Part shown: positions 8,387 to 16,953 of the stretch, piece after piece
Position numbering within the stretch: the stretch's first letter is position 1
Layout of the letters: each line of letters starts with the position of its first letter
DNA from: Streptomyces sp. NRRL F-2580
GTDB taxonomy: Bacteria; Actinomycetota; Actinomycetes; Streptomycetales; Streptomycetaceae
Direction of reading: 5' to 3'
Assembly (NCBI RefSeq): GCF_000720115.1
Contig: NZ_JOIR01000045.1
Span: 1-47,569, forward strand
DNA length: 47,569 bases
Position numbers and translations under genes: made by a program
The notes under the pieces: model-generated
Database searches by the model: none
Told to the model about the DNA's origin: nothing
What the model saw: the letters and a program-made list of their open reading frames with translations, nothing else

Positions 8387-9222
8387 GGGGCTTTCGGGCT
8401 GAACGGAAAGTAGTCCGTGTGCCGGTCGGAGGGGAGCACCGAATAGCTGGCCTCGGGGAGCTCGTTCCAGAGACCGGGCAGGTTGCCCAGGGGCTCCGAC
8501 ACCACGATCCGCGTCTCGTCGGAGACCTCGCGGAGGTAGTCCAGTTCCGGATAGAGGTGTCGTACGGTGTCGGCCCGGCTGCTGTAGTACAGCGACCGGG
8601 AGCAGCCCTGACTCGAATACCTGAACGCCCAGACCTGCTCGCCGTCACTCACCGCGATCGTCATCTGCAGCGGATTCGGCACCCCGTGCTGCCGTCCGAG
8701 ATCCTCGACGAGACCCGCCATCCGGGCCACCGCGCCCGGGACGTCCTGGTCGAGGCCGAAGGTGACCGCGAGGTAGAACATCACCTCGGAGTCCGTGGAG
8801 CCCTCGATGGACGGGAACAGCGCGGGGTCGACCGCCATGCAGAGGTCGCGCTGCAGCCGGTGGAAGTCCGTGACCGCCCCGTTGTGCATCCACAGCCAGC
8901 GACCATGACGGAACGGATGGCAGTTCGTCTGCTGGATCGCCGAGCCCGTCGAGGCACGGACGTGGGCGAAGAAGAGGCTGGAACGCACATGGGCGGCGAG
9001 CTCGCGCAGGTTGCGGTTGTTCCACGCGGGTCCTATGTCGCGGAACACCGCCGGAGTGCCGTCGTCGTTCCCGCTGTACCAGCCGATGCCGAAACCGTCC
9101 CCGTTGGTCGATTCGACGCCCTCGCGCGAGCGGAGGCTCTGGTTGATCAGCGAGTGCTCCGGCCGGTAGAGCACGGCATCGAGCAGCATCGGCGAACCCA
9201 GGTACGCGAGCCAGCGACACAT
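8383..9222 (-). CDS. Class II glutamine amidotransferase (YafJ/EgtC-like)
   Basis: A 279-residue N-terminal-nucleophile amidohydrolase. The catalytic cysteine is residue 2 of MCRWLAYLGSP, exposed after methionine removal. Supporting motifs are NGDGFGIGWY, FFAHVRAST and NCHPFRHGRWLWMHNG, all typical of GATase_4 proteins. No synthase domain is attached, so it is a stand-alone amidase like EgtC or YafJ. It is the first gene of a minus-strand unit with the YbdK-like ligase (4-base overlap). A gamma-glutamyl transfer-and-removal role with that ligase is an attractive inference, not shown. Confidence 0.9.
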   Translation of the reverse strand: MCRWLAYLGSPMLLDAVLYRPEHSLINQSLRSREGVESTNGDGFGIGWYSGNDDGTPAVFRDIGPAWNNRNLRELAAHVRSSLFFAHVRASTGSAIQQTNCHPFRHGRWLWMHNGAVTDFHRLQRDLCMAVDPALFPSIEGSTDSEVMFYLAVTFGLDQDVPGAVARMAGLVEDLGRQHGVPNPLQMTIAVSDGEQVWAFRYSSQGCSRSLYYSSRADTVRHLYPELDYLREVSDETRIVVSEPLGNLPGLWNELPEASYSVLPSDRHTDYFPFSPKAP

Positions 9223-9473
9223 GCCACATCTCCTTCTCGGCTTCCTCCGAGCCTAATCCCGCAGGAGTCGCGGTTCGCGCCGACGAACCGCCCGCAGGGC
9301 CGTACGCGGCCGTTCGGCGCGCGGACCCGGGCAGGAGCGGTCCGCGTGCTTCCGGCTACGGATGGTGGCGTAAGGGTGATGCCGGTGGGGCCGGCGGCGG
9401 CGTCGGCATGCGCGCGGCGGCTCCATTGCCCAGGATGGTGGGGATCCGACCCGCGTGCCGTTAGGAGCCCCCG

Positions 9474-9749
9474 ATGCTGGAGCGCAAGCTGCGCAAGGAC
9501 CGTACCCAGGTGACGTTCGTCCTCCCCGCGGACAGTCCGGCCGGGACGGTGAGTGTGGTGGGCGACTTCAACAACTGGCAGCCCGGGGTCCACACCCTGC
9601 GGCCGCGCAAGGACGGCAAGCGCGCCGTCACCGTCGAGCTGCCCAACGAGAGCACGCACTGCTTCCGGTACCTGGCGGCCGGTGACTACTGGTTCAACGA
9701 CGAGAGCGCCGGAGACCAGGAAGGCTGCAACAGCCGCCTGCACACCTGA
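9474..9749 (+). CDS. Stand-alone CBM48/isoamylase early-set domain protein
   Basis: A 91-residue protein made of a single immunoglobulin-like early-set domain. VSVVGDFNNWQPG near residues 24-36 is the glycogen/starch-binding signature also found in AMPK beta subunits and branching enzymes, and FRYLAAGDYWFNDESA completes the fold. It has no catalytic part. It probably binds alpha-glucan or acts as a small accessory subunit. A TAGGAG-like ribosome site precedes the ATG. Family call strong; partner unknown. Confidence 0.85.
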   Translation: MLERKLRKDRTQVTFVLPADSPAGTVSVVGDFNNWQPGVHTLRPRKDGKRAVTVELPNESTHCFRYLAAGDYWFNDESAGDQEGCNSRLHT

Positions 9750-9807
9750 CCGGATCGGTCAGGATTCGAGAAGCACCGGCGGGGGAGCGGCGCCTAGCGT
9801 GAGGGGC

Positions 9808-10434
9808 ATGACTTCTCTCGCATCCGTCACCTTCGAGGTGGCCGACCTCACCGCCGCCGACCGCTTCTACACCGCCTTCGGTCTGGGCACGCAGGTGCGC
9901 CTGCGTGCCTCGGACGCGCCGACGGCCGGCTTCCGCGGTTTCGCGCTGGCGCTCACGGTGTCCCAGCCGGCCGACGTCAGGGCCTTCGTCGACGCCGCCC
10001 TCGAAGCCGGCGCGACGACGCTGAAGCCCGCCGCCAAGTCGTTCTGGGGTTACGGCGGCGTCGTACGGGCCCCGGACGGGACGATCCTGAAGGTCGCGAG
10101 CTCGGCGAAGAAGGACTCCGGCCCCGCCACCCGGGAGATCGAGGAGCTCGTCCTCCTGCTCGGAGCCACGGACGTGACCGCGACCAGGCAGTTCTACGTC
10201 GGTCAGGGCCTCGTGGTGGCCAAGAGCTTCGGCAGCAAGTACGTCGAGTTCGCCGCCGGGCCGGGTCCCGTCAAGCTGGCACTCTACGGGCGCCGCGCCC
10301 TCGCCAAGGACGTCGGCGTCCCCGCCGACGGCACCGGATCGCACCGTCTCGTCCTCGGCAGCGGTGCCGGGTCCTTCACCGACCCGGACGGCTACGCCTG
10401 GGAGCCGGTCGAGGCCCCGGCGCCCACCGCCTGA
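9808..10434 (+). CDS. VOC (glyoxalase-like) protein with two half-domains
   Basis: A 208-residue protein with two consecutive VOC modules. The first covers residues 1-110 (VTFEVADLTAADRFYTAFGL, then GVVRAPDGTILKVASSAKK); the second covers about 118-205 (ELVLLLGATDVTATRQFYVGQG, then a DPDGYAWEP end). VOC proteins are small metal-dependent enzymes or binding proteins such as glyoxalases, dioxygenases and resistance proteins. The specific role is not predictable. The ATG at 9808 follows GTGAGGGGC and excludes a longer upstream frame that looks non-coding. Its end lies 6 bases from the convergent GNAT gene. Confidence 0.85.
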   Translation: MTSLASVTFEVADLTAADRFYTAFGLGTQVRLRASDAPTAGFRGFALALTVSQPADVRAFVDAALEAGATTLKPAAKSFWGYGGVVRAPDGTILKVASSAKKDSGPATREIEELVLLLGATDVTATRQFYVGQGLVVAKSFGSKYVEFAAGPGPVKLALYGRRALAKDVGVPADGTGSHRLVLGSGAGSFTDPDGYAWEPVEAPAPTA

Positions 10435-10440
10435 CGCCCC

Positions 10441-11151
10441 TCACCGCCGCGGCGGGCTGGTGGGACCGGCGGTCACCGGACCGGTGCCGGGGCCGGTGCC
10501 GGGGTCGGTTCCGGGGTCGGGCTCGCGCCACATCGTCCAGAGAACCGGCCCGCCGTCCGGCAGCCTGAGCTCGCGCGTGACGCGGAAGCCGAACCGCTCG
10601 TAGAAGGGGACGTTCGAGGCCTTGCTGGACTCCAGATAGGCGCACTGCCCCAGCCGGTCGCAGTGGGCCAGCTGTTCCCGCACCAGGGCCGTACCGACGC
10701 CCGCACCCTGCATCGCGGGGTCGGTTCCCAGGGTCGACAGGTACCAGTGGGGGGTGTCCGGGTGCACCTCGTGCAGGGCGTTCTGGACGTCCGCGGCCCG
10801 GGGCAGCCCCCGGGCACCGAAGACGCGCGCGTAGTGCGGCAAGGCCGCCAGTTCCTGTACCGCGGAGGCCTTCCAGCGGCCGGGCCCCGACCAGAGCGCG
10901 GCGGCCAGGAGCCGGCCGCCGCTGGTCGCGGCCAGCCGGACACCGCCGGCCCGCGGCCGCTGCTGGCGCCGGACCAGCTTGAAGTAGGCGGCGATCCTGG
11001 GCTCCCGGCCGGCGGGGCCGGGGACCATCCACGTCATGACCGGGTCGTCGGCGAAGGCGCGGGCCAGGAGCGCGGCGACGGCGCGCGCTTCGGCCGGCCG
11101 CGGGCACCGGATCCCGTAACCGGAGGAAGGCGGCGCTGTGCGTGCGTTCAT
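10441..11151 (-). CDS. GNAT family N-acetyltransferase with proline-glycine tail
   Basis: A 236-residue acetyltransferase. Residues 10-210 form the GNAT fold, with the acetyl-CoA region YLSTLGTDPAMQGAGVGTALV (motif A) and a closing SKASNVPFYERFGF motif. The last ~28 residues are a low-complexity tail of DPGT/GPGT units encoded by short CCGGTGCCGGGG repeats. The ATG at 11151 starts MNARTAPPSSGYGI; upstream in-frame codons are not convincing. Substrate unknown. It diverges from the next GNAT gene across about 125 bases. Confidence 0.87.
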   Translation of the reverse strand: MNARTAPPSSGYGIRCPRPAEARAVAALLARAFADDPVMTWMVPGPAGREPRIAAYFKLVRRQQRPRAGGVRLAATSGGRLLAAALWSGPGRWKASAVQELAALPHYARVFGARGLPRAADVQNALHEVHPDTPHWYLSTLGTDPAMQGAGVGTALVREQLAHCDRLGQCAYLESSKASNVPFYERFGFRVTRELRLPDGGPVLWTMWREPDPGTDPGTGPGTGPVTAGPTSPPRR

Positions 11152-11276
11152 GGGGTCACGGTAGGCAGCGGGACCGGGCCGCCCCTGCCGTCCACCGGCG
11201 GACACGCCGCACGGATCACCCGCCGACGTCCGGCGATTCATTGGCCCGCGTCCGGCCCGCCTGCTTGGATGCGGGC

Positions 11277-11711
11277 ATGAACAGTGATGCCCTTCCGCCC
11301 GGTTATGACATCTCCACCGCCCCCGAGCGCCTCGACCGCGCACTGATACACCAGTGGCTGTCGCAGGACGCGTACTGGGCCCTCGGCCGGCCCCGCGAGA
11401 AGCAGGACCTGGCCATTGCCGAGTCCCTGAACTTCGGCGTCTACGACAGCGCCTCCGGTGCGCAGGTCGGCTACGCCCGTGTGGTCACCGACCAGGCCAC
11501 CTTCGCCTGGCTCTGCGACGTCTACATCGCTCCCACTGTCCGCGGCAAGGGCCTGGGCACCGCCCTGGTCGGCGCCGTGAAGGACCACCTCGCCCCGCAC
11601 GGACTGCGCCGGATCCTGCTGGCCACCGCGGACGCCCACGGGGTATACGCGGAGGTGGGATTCGAACCGCTGGGAGAGCCGGGCAAGTGGATGGTGCTGG
11701 GCGAGCAGTGA
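11277..11711 (+). CDS. GNAT family N-acetyltransferase
   Basis: A 144-residue single-domain acetyltransferase. The sequence runs from PPGYDISTAPERLDRALIHQWLS through VTDQATFAWLCDVYIAPTVRGKGLGTALV (motif A, acetyl-CoA pyrophosphate loop RGKGLG) to GVYAEVGFEPL, the usual final strand. It resembles YjgM-type housekeeping GNATs. The ATG at 11277 is chosen as the first codon giving the standard N-terminus. It is divergent from the GNAT gene on the minus strand. The substrate cannot be told. Confidence 0.88.
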   Translation: MNSDALPPGYDISTAPERLDRALIHQWLSQDAYWALGRPREKQDLAIAESLNFGVYDSASGAQVGYARVVTDQATFAWLCDVYIAPTVRGKGLGTALVGAVKDHLAPHGLRRILLATADAHGVYAEVGFEPLGEPGKWMVLGEQ

Positions 11712-12108
11712 GCCCACGGGCCCTGATTGTGGGTCAACTCAGGCTCGTCGCTCCCGGCGCCTCTGAAGCCGTACGCCCCTGCCCTCCCGTTGTTCGGCGG
11801 CGGTCCTGCGGCGGCGGGCCGTCGGGCACCACCGTGGTACCGGCGCGCTCATCGGCGAAGTCTCCCGTACCCGGGCGATCGGGCGATCGGGCGCTCGACG
11901 GGCGAGGGACCGCGCGGCTGACGGTGTCGTCGGCGGCTGTGACAAATGTAATGGGTTGTCAAGGTGCCTCTGCATCCGAAGGTTGATGCCTGGTTCGTCC
12001 TGGCGGAGGAGGCAGCGCGTCGGGTACGGGGCGAAGAATCGAGGTGTCCCCGGACCGCCGGGCTCCACCGGGCCGCCGGGCCCACCGGGCCACCGACGAG
12101 GAGCTGCC
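11712..12108. other. Intergenic region upstream of the serine hydrolase
   Basis: About 400 bases without a supported gene. It contains repeated GGGCGATC units near 11875-11890, an inverted repeat TGACAA-N10-TTGTCA at 11940-11961 that may be a regulator site, and a GCC-rich run at 12055-12095. Read through in frame with the hydrolase, that run would encode collagen-like Gly-X-Y triplets, but there is no start signal for such a product. Confidence 0.45.
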
Positions 12109-13521
12109 GTGCCCCACACCAGTCCTGACACCAGCCCTGCCCACCGCCACGCCTCGGCCCCCGTGCCGCGACCGCGCCGCATCGCCTCCGTCGCCGCCGT
12201 CGCCATGGCCCTGCTGGCGGGCCTCGCGCCGGCCGCCAACGCCGCGGGCGAGGGGCCCCCGGCCGCGCATGCGGCGGTGGCGGGACGGCATCCCGACCGC
12301 GCCCAGCTGCAGAGGAGGCTGGAGGCGATCCACGAGGCGGGCATCTACGGCGTCTACTCCGCGGTCCGTGACGGCCGCGCCCGCTTCGACGGAGCCGCCG
12401 GACTCGCGGACGTCTCCGCCGGGTTAGCGGCCCGCCCCGACCTCCGGCACCGCGTCGGCAGCGTCACCAAGACCTTCACCGCGGTCGCCGTACTGCAGCA
12501 GTCGGCGAAGGGCCGGGTGGGCCTGGACCGGCCGGTCGGCGACTACGTGCCCGAACTCCTGCCCGGCGAGCGCGGCCGCAAGGTGACCGTCCGCATGCTC
12601 CTCAACCACACCAGCGGAATCGACGACTACATAGGGGGCGCCTTCCCCTCGCTCCAGACGGGCACCACCGGCAGCCTGGACGACCACCGGTTCCGCACGG
12701 TGCGACCCGCCGAGCTGATCGGGTACGGGGTGGGCCGGCCACAGCTGTTCGAACCCGGTACCGGCTGGGCCTACGCCAACACCAACTACGTGCTGCTGGG
12801 CGAGGTGCTCCGCAAGGTGACCGGACAGGACCCGGAGCGGCTGATCACCCAGGACGTCATCCGGCCGACGGGGTTGCGCGACACCTATTTCCCGGGCGCC
12901 GACCCGTACATCCGCGGCCCCCATGCGCGCATGTACGAGAACTTTTTCGGGCTCATCGACCCGCCCCGCGACTACAGCGCCTACAACATGACCTGGGCCG
13001 GCACCGCGGGAGCCCTCGTCTCCACCCCGCAGGACCTCAACACGTTCTACCGCGCCCTGCTGAGCGGCAACCTGCTGCCGCGCCGCCAGCTGGACGAGAT
13101 GCGCACCACGATCGACGTCAAGGACGAAACGGGAGCCGTCGCCCTGCGCTACGGCCTCGGCATCTACTCCCTGGACACGCCCTGCGGGCCCGCCTGGGGT
13201 CATGACGGGGCCGTCTGGGGCGCCGGCACGTGGGCCCTGTCCAGTCCGGACGGCGCACGGCAGTTCGCCATCGGGTACAACCTGATGAAGTACCAGCGCC
13301 TCAGCGAGGACGGCACGGTCCTCCTCCCGCACCCGGCCGACGCCGCCTTGATCGACTACAGGGACCGGTCCCTCTGCGGCACCACCGCGCCGCGCGCATC
13401 GGACCCGGCCGCCGACAACCGTCCCGCCGAGGGCCCGGACCCCCGTGCCCTGCCGGTGCCCCGCGCACTGCCCCGGGTCGACGCGATGCCGCCCCGAGGG
13501 TGGGCGAGCTCCGGCCGCTGA
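12109..13521 (+). CDS. Secreted serine hydrolase (class C beta-lactamase/DD-peptidase fold), TTA codon
   Basis: About 470 residues from a GTG preceded by a GACGAGGAG ribosome site. An arginine-rich lead and hydrophobic stretch (residues 22-46, ending ANAAG) form a Sec signal peptide. The SxxK motif is S118-V-T-K121, the YxN motif is Y222-A-N224, and the third motif is H365-D-G, so the catalytic set of class C beta-lactamases, esterases and D-alanyl-D-alanine carboxypeptidases is complete. The C-terminal ~70 residues are a proline-rich tail. Codon 106 is TTA (12424-12426), the rare codon read by bldA tRNA in Streptomyces, so expression may be tied to development. Substrate (peptidoglycan or ester) is undecided. 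Confidence 0.88.
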   Translation: MPHTSPDTSPAHRHASAPVPRPRRIASVAAVAMALLAGLAPAANAAGEGPPAAHAAVAGRHPDRAQLQRRLEAIHEAGIYGVYSAVRDGRARFDGAAGLADVSAGLAARPDLRHRVGSVTKTFTAVAVLQQSAKGRVGLDRPVGDYVPELLPGERGRKVTVRMLLNHTSGIDDYIGGAFPSLQTGTTGSLDDHRFRTVRPAELIGYGVGRPQLFEPGTGWAYANTNYVLLGEVLRKVTGQDPERLITQDVIRPTGLRDTYFPGADPYIRGPHARMYENFFGLIDPPRDYSAYNMTWAGTAGALVSTPQDLNTFYRALLSGNLLPRRQLDEMRTTIDVKDETGAVALRYGLGIYSLDTPCGPAWGHDGAVWGAGTWALSSPDGARQFAIGYNLMKYQRLSEDGTVLLPHPADAALIDYRDRSLCGTTAPRASDPAADNRPAEGPDPRALPVPRALPRVDAMPPRGWASSGR

Positions 13522-13679
13522 GCTGACCGTTCTGCGTGATGCAGTAATCCCGTCCGGTTCTCTGTGTGGCGCAGGAAGTGCGCACGTGGAGGACTGCGCC
13601 GGGGCGGGAACGTGTCTACGCTGGGAGAGGCTCCCCCGGTCCGTGCGTCCGTGCACGACCACCAAGGACGGTCGATGCC

Positions 13680-14681
13680 ATGAAGCGCCTGGCAGAGTTG
13701 CGCTCGGCCAACGGAATCCCCGCGCTCGCCACTGTGGCCGCGATGGCGGCGATGGCCGCCGCGTCTCTGATGCCCGGGTATACCGCCACGGCTGCCGCCC
13801 CGGACGACGGTTCCTGCGAGACCTCACTGGCGGACAGCTTCTGGCGCGCACCCGTGGACCGGCTGCCCGTGCACCCGGGCTCCGCCCAGTACGTCTCCTC
13901 GATCGGTTCCGCCGAGTCCCTGCACCCGGACTTCGGGTCGGGGCTCACGGAAGGCGAGCCCTTCGGCATCCCCGTCACCGTCTCGGACACGCACCTGCCG
14001 GAAACGAAGGTGACCCTGGACATCGCCGAGGAAAGCGATACCTCCGGGTACCGGATCCCGCCGAACGCCAAGATCGAGAACGGTCCGGCGAGCAGTGGGG
14101 ACCGCCACGTGGTCGTCTGGGACCGCGCCCTGTGCAAGTCCTACGAACTCTGGAACGCGCGGCAGCAGGGCGACGACGCCTGGCATGCCGGGTCGGGCGC
14201 GGTCTTCGACCTGCGGTCCCACGAGCTGCGGCCCGACGGGTGGACCTCGGCCGATGCCGCCGGCCTCGCCATCCTCCCCGGGCTCGTGCGCTACGACGAG
14301 GCGGCGGCGGGGCGGATCGACCACGCGATCCGCATCACCGTGCCGCGCTCGGACCAGAGCTACATATGGCCCGCACGGCACCAGGCGGGCGCCGCGGCGG
14401 ACACGTCGCTGCCCCCCATGGGGCTGCGGCTGCGGCTGAAGAGTTCGGTGGACACCTCGCACCTGGCCCCGCAGGCCAAGGCTGTGGCCGACGCACTCAA
14501 GAAGTACGGGGCCATCGTGGCGGACAACGGCTCTGCCTGGTACATCACCGGTGAGGAGAACGCCGGTTGGGACAATGCGCAGCTCGACGCCTTGAAGGGC
14601 TTCAAGGGATCGGACTTCGAGGCGGTCGACACCTCCGGACTCCAGCAGTCGCCGGACTCGGGCGCGGTCGCGCCGAAGTGA
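13680..14681 (+). CDS. Secreted protein, conserved, function unknown
   Basis: A 333-residue protein with an N-terminal signal region (hydrophobic residues 14-38, cleavage plausible after TATAAA). Conserved-looking features include PVSD-type repeats early on, a DRALCKSYELWNA segment, SYIWPARHQAG near residue 228, LPPMGLRLRLKSS and KKYGAIVADNGSAWYITGE near the C-terminus. I recall this WPARH...ADNG arrangement from other secreted bacterial proteins of unknown activity, but cannot name a domain. The ATG follows GGTCG without a strong ribosome site. It follows the serine hydrolase by 158 bases and is convergent with a VOC gene. Confidence 0.8.
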   Translation: MKRLAELRSANGIPALATVAAMAAMAAASLMPGYTATAAAPDDGSCETSLADSFWRAPVDRLPVHPGSAQYVSSIGSAESLHPDFGSGLTEGEPFGIPVTVSDTHLPETKVTLDIAEESDTSGYRIPPNAKIENGPASSGDRHVVVWDRALCKSYELWNARQQGDDAWHAGSGAVFDLRSHELRPDGWTSADAAGLAILPGLVRYDEAAAGRIDHAIRITVPRSDQSYIWPARHQAGAAADTSLPPMGLRLRLKSSVDTSHLAPQAKAVADALKKYGAIVADNGSAWYITGEENAGWDNAQLDALKGFKGSDFEAVDTSGLQQSPDSGAVAPK

Positions 14682-14715
14682 TCCCATCGGTCCGTGATCA
14701 TGTTTCGAAGCCGCT

Positions 14716-14731
14716 CCCCGCACCTGCGGGG
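14716..14731. terminator. Short GC hairpin between convergent genes
   Basis: CCCCGCACCTGCGGGG can fold into a GC stem of 5-7 bp, in the 80-base gap between the secreted protein and the convergent VOC gene. There is no U-tract, as is usual in Streptomyces. Confidence 0.4.
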
Positions 14732-14761
14732 CCGAGCCCGGCAGGGCGGGGGAGGCGGGTC

Positions 14762-15193
14762 TCAGCGTTCGGCGAGCTCCGAGGGGGCTTCCTGGACCAC
14801 CCAGCCGTTCCCGTCGGGGTCGTTGAAGGTGAGGAAGGAGTTCCAGGTCCCGCCTTTGCCTTCCTCCCAGCCCGTCGCGCCGACGTGGCGGACGGGGGAC
14901 ACGTCCACCCCCCGGTCCGTCAGGTTCCTGTGGGCCGCTTCGATGTCGACGACGCACAGCTGAAGGCCGTGGAGTGTGCCGGGCGCCATCGTTCGGGTGC
15001 CGGGCGCTGCCGGCATGCCCTGGAGCATGGCGATGGAGCAGCGGGAGCCTGGCGGCGTCATCTGGATGATGCGCACGCCGGGCGCGACTTCGTCGTCGAG
15101 GTCGACCTTGAAACCGATCTTTTCGGCATAGAAGGCCTTCGCGCGATCCATGTCGGTGACGGGGACGGGGACCACTTCGAGCGTCCAGTCCAT
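14762..15193 (-). CDS. VOC family protein
   Basis: A 143-residue single VOC protein. It starts LEVVPVPVTDMDRAKAFYAEKIGF and ends FLTFNDPDGNGWVVQEAP, with a GVRIIQMTPPGSRCSI strand between: the standard two-module glyoxalase/bleomycin-resistance fold. The ATG at 15193 is preceded by a GAGGAGACACC ribosome site; the longer frame to 15268 is not needed. A paralog with the same framework is encoded at 31510-31887, with an insertion near residue 105 distinguishing this copy. Ligand unknown. Confidence 0.87.
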   Translation of the reverse strand: MDWTLEVVPVPVTDMDRAKAFYAEKIGFKVDLDDEVAPGVRIIQMTPPGSRCSIAMLQGMPAAPGTRTMAPGTLHGLQLCVVDIEAAHRNLTDRGVDVSPVRHVGATGWEEGKGGTWNSFLTFNDPDGNGWVVQEAPSELAER

Positions 15194-15353
15194 GGGTGTC
15201 TCCTCGGGGGTGTCCGGTCGTGAGTGCCGAGCTGGGTCCACGGTCGCCCACGCGGGCGGGTCGGGCACGCCGAAACGCCCGTAAGCCTCGGAGTTGCCCG
15301 GGCCGGGTGGATCGCGCGGCGCCGGTGAAACGGGCTGCTGACATGATCAGCGT

Positions 15354-16031
15354 GTGATCGGACATTCAGGTGGGGTCGGTGCCGAGAAGTTCGTCCTGTT
15401 CGACGTCGATGGCACGCTCATCGATGCCGTGGACAATCAGCGCAGGATGTGGGGAGTGTGGGCGCGGCGGTACGGCCTGGATCCCGACGAGGTCCACCGG
15501 GTGGCGCTGCGGACGCGGCCGATGGAGACCTTCCCGCAGGTGGCTCCCGGGCGCGATCCGCAGGGGTGCCTTGACCTGCTGCACGAGTTGGAGGACGAGG
15601 ACGTGCGGACGGGGGCGTACGGGGCGTTCGAGGGTGCGGCGGAACTGCTGAAGGCACTCCCCGCCGGCGGATGGGCGCTGGTGACGTCGAACTACGAACA
15701 CCGGGTGCTGGGACGCTTCGCCCGGACCGGGCTGCCGGTTCCGGAGGTCGTCGTGGACGCCGCCTGCGTGAGCGAAGGCAAGCCCTCACCGGTCCCGTAC
15801 CTGCTGGCCGCTCGAAGGCTGGGCGCAGAGCCGCGGGACTGCCTCGTCATCGAGGACGCCCCCACCGGCGTGCTGTCCGGGCTGCACGCCGGCATGACGG
15901 TGTGGGGGGTCAACACGCCCGGGCCGGTGGACGGCGTACACCGGCACTACGCGACCCTGGGCGAGGCAGCCGCCGACATCCTCGCGTTCGCCTCCGGTAC
16001 GCATCCCCCGCGCCAGGCAGTTCCGGAATGA
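15354..16031 (+). CDS. HAD superfamily hydrolase (phosphatase-like)
   Basis: A 225-residue enzyme from a GTG start. Motif I is FDVDGT with nucleophile Asp17 and Asp19. Motif II is the threonine/serine in WALVTSNYEHR, motif III the lysine in SEGKPSP, and motif IV VIEDAPTGVLSG. This is the subfamily IA arrangement of phosphoglycolate and sugar-phosphate phosphatases. All catalytic residues are present. It diverges from the VOC gene over 160 bases and is followed closely by the methyltransferase gene. The sugar-phosphate substrate is not predictable. Confidence 0.88.
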   Translation: MIGHSGGVGAEKFVLFDVDGTLIDAVDNQRRMWGVWARRYGLDPDEVHRVALRTRPMETFPQVAPGRDPQGCLDLLHELEDEDVRTGAYGAFEGAAELLKALPAGGWALVTSNYEHRVLGRFARTGLPVPEVVVDAACVSEGKPSPVPYLLAARRLGAEPRDCLVIEDAPTGVLSGLHAGMTVWGVNTPGPVDGVHRHYATLGEAAADILAFASGTHPPRQAVPE

Positions 16032-16098
16032 CCGCCGACCGGGGCCGTCGGGCGTGCCTCGACACGGCTGATCGCCCTCCCCGTGCTTCCATGGCGAC

Positions 16099-16695
16099 GT
16101 GGAGAGCATCACTCAGGGCCTGCTGACCAAGGGGTTCGGTCAGCCCAGCGGCCTGCTCGGCCGGCTCGGCGGCCGGCTCATGGCACACGGCAACGCCGCC
16201 ACCGAGCGGCATGCCGTCGCCCTCGCCCGGCCCATCGAACAGGACGTCGTCCTGTTCGTCGGGCCCGGCTCCGGAGTCGGGCTCGAGGCCGCGGCCCGCC
16301 GCTCGGCCCACGTGATCGGCGTCTACCCCTCCGACGCCATGCTCGCCATGGCCCGCCGCCGCTGCGCGTCCGCCCTCGCCCGGGACCGGCTCCGCCTCAC
16401 GGTCGGCACCGCGGCGCGCACGGGCCGCCCCGACCAGTCCGTCGACGTCGTGATCTCCGTCAACAACCTGCGCCTCTGGCCGGACGTACCCGCCGGCCTC
16501 ACCGAACTCCACCGAATCCTGTGTCCCGGCGGCCGCATCCTCCTCGCCGCCCACGAGAAGTGGCTCCCGACCGCCCTTCCCGCGCTCGCGCACACGGTCC
16601 TGGCGGCCGGCTTCACCTCTGTACGCAGCTGGACCTGGCAACCCCCGACCCGCATGGCTTCCACGGCAGCCCTACTGTCCGCGGTCCGCGCCTGA
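16099..16695 (+). CDS. Class I SAM-dependent methyltransferase
   Basis: A 198-residue protein from a GTG at 16099. The SAM-binding motif I is VLFVGPGSGVGLE near residues 51-63, followed by an acidic-poor IGVYPSDAMLAMARRR segment (motif post-I) and VDVVISVNNLRLWPD with ELHRILCPGGRILLAAHEKW (motifs II-III), as in ubiquinone/small-molecule methyltransferases. It begins 67 bases after the HAD gene and may be co-transcribed with it. Substrate unknown. Confidence 0.84.
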   Translation: MESITQGLLTKGFGQPSGLLGRLGGRLMAHGNAATERHAVALARPIEQDVVLFVGPGSGVGLEAAARRSAHVIGVYPSDAMLAMARRRCASALARDRLRLTVGTAARTGRPDQSVDVVISVNNLRLWPDVPAGLTELHRILCPGGRILLAAHEKWLPTALPALAHTVLAAGFTSVRSWTWQPPTRMASTAALLSAVRA

Positions 16696-16705
16696 GGGTT
16701 CACCC

Positions 16706-16885
16706 GTGGACAACCCCCGGAGCGCAGCACCGCAGCACCGCAGCACGGAAACGGTCTCCGGCGCAGGCGCGCCGGAGGCCGCCGCGTCCGACATCGGTCA
16801 GACGGGGGAGGAACAGTGGCATGTCCTGGCCGACCCCGAAGGCAATGAGTTCTGCCTGCTCAAGCCCCGCCTCAATCCGCTCTGA
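16706..16885 (+). pseudogene. C-terminal remnant of a VOC/glyoxalase gene
   Basis: A 59-codon frame from a GTG at 16706. Its last 30 residues read DIGQTGEEQWHVLADPEGNE and continue FCLLKPR, the usual closing strand of a glyoxalase-like VOC protein. The preceding ~28 residues are low-complexity and unrelated, so the N-terminal two thirds of the domain are missing. It lies 10 bases after the methyltransferase stop. Most likely a decayed gene; a short functional protein is unlikely. Confidence 0.6.
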
Positions 16886-16953
16886 GGCCCTCGGGTACGC
16901 CGGGCCTTCCTCTGGTCCGCCCGGTAGCTCGAAGTGACAGGTGCGGGCAGGGC

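Noticed and set aside
11940..11961. TGACAA-N10-TTGTCA as a BlaI-like beta-lactamase operator
   Set aside because: It only partly resembles BlaI sites (TACA-TGTA), and no blaI/blaR gene is nearby. Kept only as a note in the intergenic entry.
11956..12108. N-terminal extension of the serine hydrolase with collagen-like Gly-Pro-Pro triplets
   Set aside because: No ribosome site supports a start at 11956, and the GTG at 12109 has a good GAGGAG and gives a normal signal peptide. The triplets are a by-product of GCC-rich repeats.
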